Notes: generated by a model from the letters alone, not told the origin. A stretch of DNA of 57,640 nucleotides from Candidatus Taylorbacteria bacterium (GCA_039934295.1 JBDTMN010000008.1:1-57640); one strand, 5' to 3'. Counted from the stretch's first letter, positions 1-8,527 are shown. Made by a program: numbers and translations.

Positions 1-130
1 TTCTCACTGCTTTGGAGAGACCAAAGAGTGCAATATGTATCTGGCCTTATGCATTGAATGAAAACGAAATGCGAGGCAACTGCGGATACACGAAGGAGAG
101 GGGACGGGGGAAACTCATTCGGTATGAAAA

Positions 131-1156
131 CTAGCGTCCAAGATTATCGCTGTAAATTTTGGTGAGCGTCGGCAGGCGCGTTTTCTTGAAATCGGCGGAG
201 AGAGTATCGAGATTTTGAGCGAGAAATCCGGCAAGGGAAAGTCCGGTGTCTGAAAAGATGCTTCGATTGATATGGGTCATGGAGAGCGAGCCCAATTCTC
301 CCAAAAGGCCAACTCCGCCTCGGACCGTTACGTTAAGCCCGATCAAGTTCCCATTTTTGTCCACCACTGACCCGCCCGATGAACCCCTTTCTCCGACAGT
401 TGATGCGGAGAGGAGGAGAAAATCCCTTTGTCTTCCGTCGAAACTTTGGATAGCGTTGATTTTGGTGACAGCAGAAACAGAGAAAAGGTCGCGATTCAAG
501 CTCACGCCTCCCAAGACTCCGGCGGGGTAGCCGGTGGCAAGGACATCAATACCTCTCGTTTCGACTTCATTAAAATTCATGGGAAGATAGGGGAAAGAAG
601 CGGGGAGCGCGAGGCGGGGGTCTATGCTTTGGTCAATGAGGAGGAGCGCGAAATCATTTTCTCCGGTGCCGACGGGATCCAACTCGGTGATTGTCGCATA
701 ATTTTTGGACACCCACGTTTCTGGAATATAAAAAAGAGTTGCCTTGTAGCGAGCTTGGGCCGGATTACCCGTCCGAATCACGCAGTCGATAAAATTTTCT
801 CGGGTGAAATCTTTGAGAAGAAAATATTGGCCAATGTGCGCGTTTGTGAGCACCACTCCTCGGGGGTCAACGATGACCCCGGTTCCGGAGATGGCGAAGA
901 AGGGAGGGGATTTGGGAATGCAGATGATGTTTACCAGGGCCTCTTTTGTTTTTTTGCTTACATCGACGAAATCATTTCTCTCGAACAAAAATGCTTGGAG
1001 CGAGAAAGCCAAATTGCTCTTTGCTACCTCTTTCATATTTTCTCCACTCCCTTTCTCAAGGGGAATGTGCGCAAGATTTTTGGTTGCCAAAAACAAGGGA
1101 ATAACAAGAATCAGCGCTATCGCAAGCCATTTCAGTTTTTTTGACGAGTGCCCCAT
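131..1156 (-). CDS. Membrane-anchored trypsin-like serine protease
   Basis: This is a 341-residue chymotrypsin-fold (HtrA/S1-like) protease. The catalytic triad is visible as His107 in TNAH, Asp168 in GENDFALL and Ser260 in the GERGSSGGS loop. A basic N-terminus followed by one hydrophobic segment (about residues 10-25) indicates a membrane anchor with the protease domain outside. There is no PDZ domain after the protease fold, unlike full DegP/HtrA proteins. I start at 1156 because a TATAAT box lies just before it; a longer frame to 1216 would begin upstream of that promoter. Substrates cannot be told from sequence; cell-envelope quality control is the usual role of the family. Confidence 0.85.
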   Translation of the reverse strand: MGHSSKKLKWLAIALILVIPLFLATKNLAHIPLEKGSGENMKEVAKSNLAFSLQAFLFERNDFVDVSKKTKEALVNIICIPKSPPFFAISGTGVIVDPRGVVLTNAHIGQYFLLKDFTRENFIDCVIRTGNPAQARYKATLFYIPETWVSKNYATITELDPVGTGENDFALLLIDQSIDPRLALPASFPYLPMNFNEVETRGIDVLATGYPAGVLGGVSLNRDLFSVSAVTKINAIQSFDGRQRDFLLLSASTVGERGSSGGSVVDKNGNLIGLNVTVRGGVGLLGELGSLSMTHINRSIFSDTGLSLAGFLAQNLDTLSADFKKTRLPTLTKIYSDNLGR

Positions 1157-1162
1157 GAGGTT

Positions 1163-1168
1163 ATTATA
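1163..1168 (-). promoter_or_regulatory. -10 box of the protease gene (leaderless)
   Basis: TATAAT on the minus strand ends 6 nt before the ATG at 1156. Transcription would therefore begin at or next to the start codon, giving a leaderless mRNA. Confidence 0.6.
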
Positions 1169-1206
1169 TGCGTTAAACTTCGAAATGTGAAAGCTCGTCC
1201 ATCTTA

Positions 1207-1235
1207 TTGCGACCACCTGTCATTTCTGTTATATT
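1207..1235 (+). promoter_or_regulatory. Promoter of tRNA-Gly
   Basis: TTGCGA (1207-1212) and TATATT (1230-1235) are separated by 17 bp, and the mature tRNA starts about 10 nt downstream. Confidence 0.6.
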
Positions 1236-1244
1236 TTACAAATC

Positions 1245-1315
1245 GCGGGACTGGTTTAGTGGTAAAATGACACACTTCCAATGTGTAGTCGGGGGTTCGA
1301 TTCCCCCGTCCCGCA
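1245..1315 (+). tRNA. tRNA-Gly (anticodon TCC)
   Basis: A complete cloverleaf is visible. The acceptor stem is GCGGGAC/GTCCCGC with discriminator A at 1315, the anticodon stem is ACACA/TGTGT around the CTTCCAA loop (anticodon TCC), and the T arm is GGGGG TTCGATT CCCCC. CCA is not encoded, since the sequence continues CAA. The terminal 19 nt (1302-1320) recur at 1588-1606. Confidence 0.95.
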
Positions 1316-1317
1316 CA

Positions 1318-1365
1318 AATGAAAAACAGTTTGCTCTGTAAAGGACCAGACTGTTATTCATTTTT
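1318..1365 (+). terminator. Rho-independent terminator after tRNA-Gly
   Basis: AATGAAAAACAGT (1318-1330) pairs with ACTGTTATTCATT (1350-1362) with one mismatch, followed by a short T run. Confidence 0.6.
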
Positions 1366-1606
1366 GCTAATGTTGGGGGATCGAACTGGGAAGGGGTCGG
1401 GAAACGGGAGTTTCCCGTGGAGGTGAGAAGCGAAAACTTGGAGCTTCGCAAGACCTTTTGAGACAATTTCTGAATTGTCCAAAAGGTGTACTGTTCCTGT
1501 AAGGAAAACCGAGTCTTCGAGGAATTAGAAACCGTGGGTTTCTAAAGAGTCCCGAGTCTTACGAGGGACGAGTGAGATAGCGAAGCGTCCCCCGTCCCGC
1601 ACAAAT
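1366..1606 (+). other. Structured non-coding stretch ending in a copy of the tRNA-Gly 3' end
   Basis: No credible gene is present. The stretch holds several hairpins: GGGAAAC/GTTTCCC-type pairing near 1400, CCTTTTG...CAAAAGG near 1453-1487, and TAGAAAC/GTTTCTA near 1526-1545. It ends with an exact 19-nt copy (1588-1606) of the tRNA 3' end at 1302-1320. GGGGGA near 1375-1380 could pair with TCCCCC at 1588-1593 and close the whole region. It may be a remnant of an element that used the tRNA as a target, or an unrecognised RNA. Confidence 0.4.
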
Positions 1607-1619
1607 TTTTCTTTTCGGG

Positions 1620-1625
1620 TATAAT
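1620..1625 (+). promoter_or_regulatory. -10 box for the 1594-aa protein gene (leaderless)
   Basis: TATAAT ends 6 nt before the ATG at 1632, so the mRNA is probably leaderless. Confidence 0.6.
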
Positions 1626-1631
1626 CTCTCT

Positions 1632-4600
1632 ATGAGCCAGGAAGGATTAGAACCCAACAAGTTGAAGATTTCCTTAAAGCCCGAAGATATGGTCGGGAAA
1701 TTTCATGTTGAGGAAGAGAATAAAAAGAACACGATTCGAGAAGATGCCAAAAAACGCTTAATCGGTGGTTTATCGCGAGGTTACTTGGATTATGTAGAAA
1801 AGAGTCTCGAAGGCGTAGATAATGTCCGTGCAGAGGATGAAGACATTGATAATTATCAGTATGATCGAAATGATGATGACTGGGAATGGGAAAAAAGAAG
1901 ACGATTATCTAACATACCCGATGAAGTCAAAGATTCTCCAGAGGTTATACAAGCCGCCACGGAAGGAATGATGGGATGCTTATCGAACGGAGATATAGAG
2001 CAGGCAACCGAAATTAAGAATATTTTCTCTATTCCCACCGAAATTATTTACCATTCAACTGAACTACATGCCATTCAAGAGGCATTGGCGCGCCGCTTAT
2101 CACATGAAGATAACGACGGCGTAATTGAGTTAATAAATAATTTTTTCCCCGCTCGTTCTGCAGAAGGAGGACTCTCACCAGAATTTGAGCAAACTTTTAA
2201 AAAGATACTAGGAAACCTTATCTCAGATGGTTATGTTGATAGAGCAATTGAAATTAAACATAGACTTTACCTGAGCCAGTCAATTATCACCTCTTCCGAA
2301 ATTCAAGACAGCATTAAAAAACAACTTATATATTTCTTTCAGCGCGACGATATTAGGGGAGCTGAACATCTTAAAGAACAATTTTCAATAACCGCAAATG
2401 TACTAGCTTCCTCCGAAGTTCAGGAGATTGTTAAACATTTTGTCGCATATACACTTTCAAAGGAGTACTATAACGATATTGGATACGCTAGGGAGATTTG
2501 TGGTAAGTTTTCTCTTTCCTCAGAGAACGTCATGCAGGCCGCCACAGAAGGATTGATAGCACGATTGTCAAAGGGAGATATTCATAGGGCAAGCGAAATC
2601 AGACAGGAATTCTCCATTTCTCCAGAGACGATTACTTCACCGACAGTACAACAGGCGGCTAGGCAAGGAATGTTGGATTTATTATTGGACGATAAAGAAT
2701 ACAGATCCATCGAACATGCTATTGCCATAAAAGATCAGTTTGCCATTTTACCTGAGTCTCTGGCTTCCCCAGAGACTCAACGGGTTTGTCAGAAAGTGGT
2801 CGTGAGGTATTTGTCTTCGGAGTATCCTCAGATTGACGAGGCCATAAAATTTAGAAATCAATTTGGACTTTCTGATTCTGCTACAAGACAGGCCGCCGAG
2901 GAAGGAATGATAGCGCAAATAAAGAGGAATAGCATGCATGATGCGGAAAAAATAAAAAATAAATTTTTTTCTTCTGGGGAAGAAGCCTTGTCCCCTGAAG
3001 TGCAAGAAGCGGTTAAACAGGCAATGATTAGAACACTGTTAGCAGGTGAGAATGCCTTTATCACAGAAACTTTAAGGTTGAAGATGAGCTTCGCTCTTCC
3101 TACTGAAGTGTTATCTTCTTCCGAAGTCCAGCAAGCCGCAGAACGAGCTATGTTGAAATGTCTTACGAACGGAGAGGTACTTAACACGGTTAGAATTAAA
3201 AATTCCTTTTCCCTACCGACCGAGGTAACTTCATCTCATGCGGTTCAACTGGCGGCAAGAGCAGGCATGGCAAAATGTTTAGCAAAGGGGAATGCCTATA
3301 ACACATCTGACGTAGATGAAATCAGAAACATGTTTTCTCTTTCTGTTGAGAATACACAGCTAGCCGCGAAAGAGGGTATGATGGCGCAATTAGCGAATGG
3401 AAACATCGCCGGGGCCGAGTCGATTCAGGAAAAGTTTTCAATTTCTCAAGAGATTATAGTTTCTGACGAAGTTAGAAAGGCTGCTACAGAGGGAGTGTCT
3501 AGATGTCTATTAAATGGATCTGTTGACGATGTCCTTAAGATAATTGACAAATTTTCATTACCAATTGAATACATAAAATATAACATTATAGGAGTAATGA
3601 CACTTGCCTTAGCTTCAGGGACTGAACGAATGGATGTTGCCATTGAAATTAAAAGTAAATTCCCGTCTTTAGTAGCCGAAATTACTACGTCCTATAAAGA
3701 TACTCAAGAAGCTGCGAATGAAGGTTTATTTAAGTATATATCATATGGCCACATTGATAGCGCATATTTTAATAGAATTAGTTCAGTAATGAATAAGTTT
3801 TCTCTTCGGGCCGATTATCTATTTTCGCCGAAAATGCAGAAAATCGCCATTAAGAAAATTACAGACTGGATATCGGCAAGAAATGGCCGAGACGTTGTCA
3901 TGCAAATTAAAGATCAGTTTTTACTACCTGACGAGGCGGTTCATTCTGCGGTAATAGACGGCATGGTAAACCTTTTGAGCTCAGGACAAATTGACTATGC
4001 TGAAAAAGTTAAGGACCAATATTCTCTTTCAGCCGAAAATTTGTTAAAAGCGGCAAAGCAAGCTTTTCTCAAGTGTTTAGCTGACGACAAAAATGAACGT
4101 GCAGAACAGATAAAAGAAAAATTCAAAGTGAGCGTTAGCAGTGAAGATATTCTCGAATACTTTCCTGAAATACGGACCTTATTATCTGAATTACGAACTA
4201 TCTCTCCAGATTTTGCGACGCAAGCTGAAAAAACACCGGATTTGTTATTAAGTCTCCTTGAATTTAGGAAAAATCCAAAGAAGATTATCGATATCGCAAC
4301 ACAAAATCCTTTTCTTTTGGAGGCGGTGGCTTCCAACCCTCGTTTCGGTTCGCGGTTGCTGATTAAATATCCGCAATTCGACCGCATATCCAAAGAAAAT
4401 ATAACAACGCAATGCGCGGCTAAAAAGAAAATTATGACGGAACATCCCGATATTGACCCGCAATCAGTTGAATTTCGCATGTTGATGCAGGATACTTTGT
4501 TGGCCTTTGGCAAAAACAAAGAGGTAGTGGCGGACATTGACTCAAAAGGACTTAGTTCAGAACGGTGGCTCAATTATGATGAGACCGCCTCGTTTAATTT

Positions 4601-6416
4601 AGGGTCAAATGAAAATACATTGGCTTTTTCGGAAATAATTACTACGCCGATTAACAGGATTAAGGAGACAATTGATACTTATGCCTACACTATCAAAGAA
4701 GTGTTGAGTGAGTACCGTGTCGAGTTAATTGCTTTTGAGATCGCATTAGGTGGGGGTACAGCACCAACAGATGAGCTTCAGAAAATGATGACGGCTCTAG
4801 AAAAAGCCAAGAGCGAAGGGAATGCAAAAAGAGTAGCAGGTATTGAAAAAGGAATAGAAAATCTAAAAGCTAAATCATCACAAGAGCGAAAAGGTGTACT
4901 TTGGGAGAAACTTTTAGCCGATGTAGCTTCATTTCAGCGGCTCAAGGATGACATATTTAAGGCGCAGGAGATATTTGCCAGCACAGAAAAGGAACTTGAA
5001 AACGCGATTACAGAGAAAATGCCTTCGGGTAAAAAGATTCAGGAGATTAAGCGCAAAATGGCAGTCGCAAAGGAAGACCTACGCGCCAAGTTTACTGTCA
5101 TGGAGCGTCGCATTGAGGAATTTAGAGCGAGTCTCCAAAATATGATTGCTCCGGCTTTGAGTAGTGAACGCGCTTCCGCTCTCGTTCAAGACATAAATAC
5201 TCGACTTGCCGAGCAGTTCAACCATTTCGATGCCGACAGAAGCATGCTTAAAAATCTTTTTGGTGAACAGTCTGATAAAAAAAAGGAAGAGATGGAAAGT
5301 CGTCCCATGAGCATATTCGTCTGGACGAGAGACCCCGATGTTGATTTATATCAAGGCAATTACTCACCGTGCTGTATATGCATAGACAGCACATATCATG
5401 GAGCCGAATCTCCTATCGCTGACTATAATACCGACCTCGGTATCCAAATTGTAAATGTGTGGGACGAAACCAAAAATGAGCCGGTAACGGCGGCTTGGTG
5501 TTGGCTTGGCGAAGACGAAAATGGGGAGCCAGCTTTGGTGGTGGATAATATTGAAGCCAATACATTATTTAGTGCAAACTTCTCTGAGCAGTTTACAAAT
5601 GAGCTTTTTAAATATATCAAGGAGTATGCTAAAGCAGTCGGCGTCAAGAAAGTCGTGCTCGGAAAAGCTAATAATGATTTGCCTACTGCTGGAGAGTTAT
5701 CAAAACTTCCTGAAAACGTTCAGAAATACACCAAGATAGGTGGTGCAAATAGGTCTGACGGATACTTTTTGGAAGCAGAGAGCAGTTCAGTCAAAGTGAT
5801 TTGGGAAAAAGGAGTTAAGTCTTCAACTAAAAAAGCGGAATCGAAAACAAAAAAGTCTGAAGCTGAACGTGTAGTGTTTAGTGAAGTCAACGCGTATGCT
5901 CTCACCGAGCCTGATTTTCGCTCAATGAGAGAACTTGAACGCCGAGTATATGTAAATGATAGCGAACTCATACAAGGCCTTGAGCTTGTAAGAGATATTA
6001 ATGAGGGCAATGGTCTCGAGTATTCTGTAGCGATTTGGGGTGTTCCTGAAGGTAGCACTAAACAAGAAATGATTGCCTACGCAGTTGCAGTAGAAGATGA
6101 AACTGATGAAGGAGACAAATCAGTCTATCTTGAGGATATTGCCGTGGCTCCGGAAGCTCAACGGCAAGGAGTCGGACGGAAAATAATTCAAGAATTAGTG
6201 CAGAGGTTAAAAGCAAAGGCGACCACTCTCGGTGAGCCCGTACTTTTTGACATGCACCTGCGACCAAATTCTCTCGCTATGCTCGATACCCAGCGAGAAA
6301 CATTTGCGGGAATTGGGGTAGTTCCCATTGAAGAAGTGCTTGTTCCTGACTACTATGACGAGGGTGAGGATGCTGTTTATCGGGTGTACGAGGTCATGCC
6401 ATCGAGTCAAAATTGA
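1632..6416 (+). CDS. Giant helical-repeat protein with C-terminal GNAT acetyltransferase domain
   Basis: This 1594-residue protein has an acidic N-terminus of about 100 residues, followed to about residue 850 by roughly 19 degenerate helical repeats. Each repeat follows the pattern AAxEGMxxxLxxGxxxxAxxIKxxFSL. A Lys/Glu-rich, probably coiled-coil section (about 1050-1200) comes next, then a Cys-containing globular region (about 1220-1340). A GNAT domain ends the protein, with the acetyl-CoA motif VAPEAQRQGVGRKI near residue 1500. There is no signal peptide or membrane segment. The repeats suggest a solenoid scaffold for protein or RNA binding, and the GNAT domain suggests acetylation of a bound partner; both are inference. 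It resembles very large hypothetical proteins of Parcubacteria. It ends in TGA, which overlaps the -35 box of the next promoter. Confidence 0.75.
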   Translation: MSQEGLEPNKLKISLKPEDMVGKFHVEEENKKNTIREDAKKRLIGGLSRGYLDYVEKSLEGVDNVRAEDEDIDNYQYDRNDDDWEWEKRRRLSNIPDEVKDSPEVIQAATEGMMGCLSNGDIEQATEIKNIFSIPTEIIYHSTELHAIQEALARRLSHEDNDGVIELINNFFPARSAEGGLSPEFEQTFKKILGNLISDGYVDRAIEIKHRLYLSQSIITSSEIQDSIKKQLIYFFQRDDIRGAEHLKEQFSITANVLASSEVQEIVKHFVAYTLSKEYYNDIGYAREICGKFSLSSENVMQAATEGLIARLSKGDIHRASEIRQEFSISPETITSPTVQQAARQGMLDLLLDDKEYRSIEHAIAIKDQFAILPESLASPETQRVCQKVVVRYLSSEYPQIDEAIKFRNQFGLSDSATRQAAEEGMIAQIKRNSMHDAEKIKNKFFSSGEEALSPEVQEAVKQAMIRTLLAGENAFITETLRLKMSFALPTEVLSSSEVQQAAERAMLKCLTNGEVLNTVRIKNSFSLPTEVTSSHAVQLAARAGMAKCLAKGNAYNTSDVDEIRNMFSLSVENTQLAAKEGMMAQLANGNIAGAESIQEKFSISQEIIVSDEVRKAATEGVSRCLLNGSVDDVLKIIDKFSLPIEYIKYNIIGVMTLALASGTERMDVAIEIKSKFPSLVAEITTSYKDTQEAANEGLFKYISYGHIDSAYFNRISSVMNKFSLRADYLFSPKMQKIAIKKITDWISARNGRDVVMQIKDQFLLPDEAVHSAVIDGMVNLLSSGQIDYAEKVKDQYSLSAENLLKAAKQAFLKCLADDKNERAEQIKEKFKVSVSSEDILEYFPEIRTLLSELRTISPDFATQAEKTPDLLLSLLEFRKNPKKIIDIATQNPFLLEAVASNPRFGSRLLIKYPQFDRISKENITTQCAAKKKIMTEHPDIDPQSVEFRMLMQDTLLAFGKNKEVVADIDSKGLSSERWLNYDETASFNLGSNENTLAFSEIITTPINRIKETIDTYAYTIKEVLSEYRVELIAFEIALGGGTAPTDELQKMMTALEKAKSEGNAKRVAGIEKGIENLKAKSSQERKGVLWEKLLADVASFQRLKDDIFKAQEIFASTEKELENAITEKMPSGKKIQEIKRKMAVAKEDLRAKFTVMERRIEEFRASLQNMIAPALSSERASALVQDINTRLAEQFNHFDADRSMLKNLFGEQSDKKKEEMESRPMSIFVWTRDPDVDLYQGNYSPCCICIDSTYHGAESPIADYNTDLGIQIVNVWDETKNEPVTAAWCWLGEDENGEPALVVDNIEANTLFSANFSEQFTNELFKYIKEYAKAVGVKKVVLGKANNDLPTAGELSKLPENVQKYTKIGGANRSDGYFLEAESSSVKVIWEKGVKSSTKKAESKTKKSEAERVVFSEVNAYALTEPDFRSMRELERRVYVNDSELIQGLELVRDINEGNGLEYSVAIWGVPEGSTKQEMIAYAVAVEDETDEGDKSVYLEDIAVAPEAQRQGVGRKIIQELVQRLKAKATTLGEPVLFDMHLRPNSLAMLDTQRETFAGIGVVPIEEVLVPDYYDEGEDAVYRVYEVMPSSQN

Positions 6417-6442
6417 CAAGACGGGTATTCTCGTGTTATACT
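6413..6442 (+). promoter_or_regulatory. Promoter of the isolated island unit
   Basis: TTGACA (6413-6418) and TATACT (6437-6442) are 18 bp apart. The -35 box overlaps the stop codon of the preceding gene. It drives a leader of about 90 nt with a TTCGTAA/TTACGAA hairpin, in contrast to the leaderless genes around it. Confidence 0.65.
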
Positions 6443-6539
6443 CAAAAACGGAAGAAGTCCCTACATTTTTCCCAATAGGAGTTCGTAAGTGAGAGGTTCT
6501 TACGAATTTTCCAAACTCTAACTTCAAAAAGGACAAAAG

Positions 6540-6893
6540 ATGATTTCAGTGAAATGCGTCGGAGGACCCTACAATGGAGTTGTGTGGGCTGTGCCGCGGG
6601 AGATGAATCCATCAACACTCTTTCACGACTTGATCGAAAAAGAGTCGGGCTGGGAGATTGACCTCAGTCAGGCATCGCGGGAGGAGGCGATTGCTTGGGG
6701 CGGGGCAGACTTGATTGCACGCGCAGTGCGAGCAGTCAGAAAAGGTTTGACGGCTAACTTTATGGGCACGGAGTACTCCACAATGGAGGAGCTTCAATCA
6801 TTTGAAGATGCCATGGTCAACTCGGGATACTGCGTCCGCGTAGCACAGGACGACGAGCGGGGAATGGTGGTGGACATCGTTCAGCCAGAGTAG
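6540..6893 (+). CDS. Small hypothetical protein, island paralogue A
   Basis: This 117-residue soluble protein of unknown function is a clear paralogue of the protein at 14203-14556. They share an N-terminal KCxGGxYNG motif, a central WGGADLxARAxRAV motif, an EExQxFEDA(M/I)V(N/D)SGY block and a C-terminal QPE. The start is supported by AAGGA about 8 nt upstream. The gene has its own promoter and is followed by an RNA structure (motif X, 6925-6995). Its downstream sequence is repeated almost exactly after the second paralogue. It looks like one isolated unit of the island, separated from the main array by a regulator gene on the other strand. I recognise no domain. Confidence 0.75.
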   Translation: MISVKCVGGPYNGVVWAVPREMNPSTLFHDLIEKESGWEIDLSQASREEAIAWGGADLIARAVRAVRKGLTANFMGTEYSTMEELQSFEDAMVNSGYCVRVAQDDERGMVVDIVQPE

Positions 6894-7130
6894 TTCTTTT
6901 CTGCCGCAGCGGATAATTTCAACCGGACGAGTTTTTGCGGAAACTCGTCCACTTTATTGAGTTTACAATATTTGAAAATTGTGGATTCATTGAGTCAGAT
7001 TTACAAAATTATTTACAGTCCCCGAGGGGCTATTGGTCAGGCGATGGAACCCAAGTAGTGGAGTAAAATTCACTACGAGGCATGTTGGGCAAGCAAGAAA
7101 GCAGTGTGAGCGTTTTGACCCTAATTCTTT
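6882..7130 (+). repeat. 250-bp direct repeat, left copy
   Basis: The last codons of the 6540 gene plus about 240 bp downstream are repeated at 14545-14794 with few differences. The non-coding part is more conserved than most of the two flanking paralogous genes. It includes motif X copy 1, a CCCC/GGGG mini-hairpin and the hairpin GTAGTG...CACTAC, which is GTAGTG...TACTAC in the other copy and so remains paired through a G-U. The repeat ends 6 bp before the stop of the convergent regulator gene. Confidence 0.85.
6925..6995 (+). ncRNA. Motif X copy 1 (unrecognised structured RNA)
   Basis: Stem A is GGACGAGTTT/AAACTCGTCC, followed by the linker ACTTTATT, stem B GAGTT...GATTC with inner ACAAT/ATTGT, and then ATTGAGT. 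The GAGT can pair back to ACTT of the linker. The same architecture with different stem sequences recurs six more times in the island. Confidence 0.7.
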
Positions 7131-7135
7131 TTGAT

Positions 7136-7900
7136 TTAACTATGACCCCAGATATAATCGAACATAATCCGAAACGTCTCGGTGATGTATTTGCTTTCAA
7201 TGGCGATAGTAATGATGCTTTCTTTGAAGTTTGTGATTGCAACCTTGTCTCCATAGATAATAATCTGAGCCGGGATATTTAGTTTTTCGGTCGGAATCAT
7301 CTTGCGAGTGATTAAATGTTTCTCGTCTTCTTCTACTGGAAGCACTGCCACGTGCCCTTCGTGGCGGGGAGTGATAGCTCGCGTCTTAATATTCTGCTCC
7401 GCCTGCTTCTTAACTTGCTCCTTGATGAGATGGATTACTTCCTGTTTTCCTTGATGAATTGGAGAACTTATCACCAAAATATTTTGATTCACATCGAGAA
7501 TATCGTTATATATCTCTTGAAGTCCCGCGACTCCTTCCAAAAACTGGACGTTCGGTTTTCCCTGTAAAAGATTAAAAGATGAAGAAAGGGAAGTGAGGGT
7601 CGTCTGAAGAAGTGCTTTTGATTGTTCCACATCTAATTTTTTTTCCTCGAGTAGTTCCACAAGTCGCTTTGGATGTTCGGGGGAAAACAGTGCGATCCTT
7701 CCTGATGTTTTTTTCTTTTCAACTAATCGAAGAACGATTAACTGTTCGAGTACTTTATAGGTAAGGGCGCGACCGAGCCCTGTTTTTTTTGAAAGATGCT
7801 TGGCTGGAGAGATGCCGGTCTCAAGCAAGCATGAATACACTAGCGCTTGCTCGGAGGATAATCCGGAATTCTCTATTATATTTTTGTCTTTTTCATTCAT
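7136..7900 (-). CDS. TrmB-family transcriptional regulator
   Basis: This 254-residue regulator has an N-terminal winged helix (about residues 10-75; the segment around SPAKHLSKKTGLGRALTYKVL is the helix-turn-helix). A coiled-coil linker follows, then a C-terminal TrmB/PLD-like sensor domain with the motif ITNFKESIITIAIESK. It is a paralogue of the regulator at 18912-19697. The start at 7900 follows a TATAAT box at 7913-7918. It lies divergently just upstream of the promoter of the main RNA-rich array, so it is a natural candidate for that array's regulator, and an inverted repeat in its own promoter suggests autoregulation. The ligand is unknown. Confidence 0.85.
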   Translation of the reverse strand: MNEKDKNIIENSGLSSEQALVYSCLLETGISPAKHLSKKTGLGRALTYKVLEQLIVLRLVEKKKTSGRIALFSPEHPKRLVELLEEKKLDVEQSKALLQTTLTSLSSSFNLLQGKPNVQFLEGVAGLQEIYNDILDVNQNILVISSPIHQGKQEVIHLIKEQVKKQAEQNIKTRAITPRHEGHVAVLPVEEDEKHLITRKMIPTEKLNIPAQIIIYGDKVAITNFKESIITIAIESKYITETFRIMFDYIWGHS

Positions 7901-7907
7901 ATCATCG

Positions 7908-7944
7908 TGACAATTATATCCTATATTACAGTTAAATATTGTCA
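7908..7944 (-). promoter_or_regulatory. Regulator promoter with inverted-repeat operator candidate
   Basis: TGACAAT (7908-7914) and ATTGTCA (7938-7944) form a perfect 7-bp inverted repeat with a centre-to-centre distance of 30 bp. It spans the minus-strand -10 box TATAAT (7913-7918) of the TrmB-like gene. Confidence 0.5.
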
Positions 7945-7990
7945 ATAGTCATGAAATGGTGAATCAGTGTATCACAGACCTGTAACTAGC

Positions 7991-8018
7991 TTGACATAGT
8001 GTTTATATATGTTACACT
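7991..8018 (+). promoter_or_regulatory. Main promoter of the RNA-rich gene array
   Basis: TTGACA (7991-7996) and TACACT (8013-8018) are 16 bp apart. No other strong promoter is evident before 14930, so the genes from 8122 to 14556 may form one long transcript. Confidence 0.6.
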
Positions 8019-8121
8019 ACTGCAAGACGATAGAGATGGGATAAGCACTTGCTTGCCGCTATCGATTGACAAAAAAAGGCATTATATAGGTGGCCTAAAA
8101 CTACCAGTAGAAAAATTGATT

Positions 8122-8466
8122 ATGAAGACCTACTTTGGATTCGGTATCGCCCCTTCGATGTTCCCCCTTGAATGCGGCATTCGTAAAAGCAATCTTACGG
8201 TGGAGCAGGCGAAGGAGATCATTGGTGAGGGGGTGACCTCCTGCCTCAACCCGAGCCACAAGGCTTCGATTGAGGTGATGAAGACCCGCTTCCAGGTGGA
8301 AGTGGAGATTCCGCCCAAGGCGCCGAGTGTCTCGCTCGTAAATGGCGACCGACTGGTCGTCATGGGAGTCGCAGGGCTCCCCCGGTTGGAGAACCGGCAC
8401 GAGTACACCACCGACGAGGTGAACGCCGCGAAATTCAATTTCGCACTGTTCACGGTCTCGGAATAG
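8122..8466 (+). CDS. DUF1874 protein (STIV B116 / AcrIII-1 ring nuclease family)
   Basis: This 114-residue protein fits the DUF1874 pattern: an N-terminal strand ending in APSMFP, the helix LTVEQAKEII, the segment SCLNPSHKAS, then VEIPP..., a GDRLVVM strand, a LPRLE turn and a final ALFTV strand. The family includes archaeal-virus B116 and the viral anti-CRISPR AcrIII-1, which degrades the cyclic tetra-adenylate messenger of type III CRISPR using a histidine. His46 here occupies the matching position, with GHEAT of the family replaced by SHKAS. Ring-nuclease activity is therefore possible but unproven. It is the first gene of the array, and its stop codon lies in the loop of a hairpin (8455-8473). 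No Shine-Dalgarno sequence is evident. Confidence 0.65.
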   Translation: MKTYFGFGIAPSMFPLECGIRKSNLTVEQAKEIIGEGVTSCLNPSHKASIEVMKTRFQVEVEIPPKAPSVSLVNGDRLVVMGVAGLPRLENRHEYTTDEVNAAKFNFALFTVSE

Positions 8467-8473
8467 CCGAGAC
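8455..8473 (+). other. Hairpin across the stop codon of the DUF1874 gene
   Basis: GTCTCGG (8455-8461) pairs perfectly with CCGAGAC (8467-8473), leaving the stop codon in the loop. No T run follows, so it is not a terminator. Confidence 0.6.
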
Positions 8474-8527
8474 TGGAAGAAGTTGAAAGATCTTGTAAAA
8501 CTTTCCTCTACCCGTTGAGTGAACGGG

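Noticed and set aside
428-1144. 238-residue frame opposite the protease gene
   Set aside because: It is a shadow of the protease gene, which has a full catalytic triad and promoter.
1236-1466. 76-residue frame antisense to tRNA-Gly
   Set aside because: It reads through the tRNA on the opposite strand (IEPPTTHWK-type peptide), a well-known false frame.
1366-1606. Group I or II intron next to the tRNA
   Set aside because: No intron core motifs are visible and the tRNA is uninterrupted.
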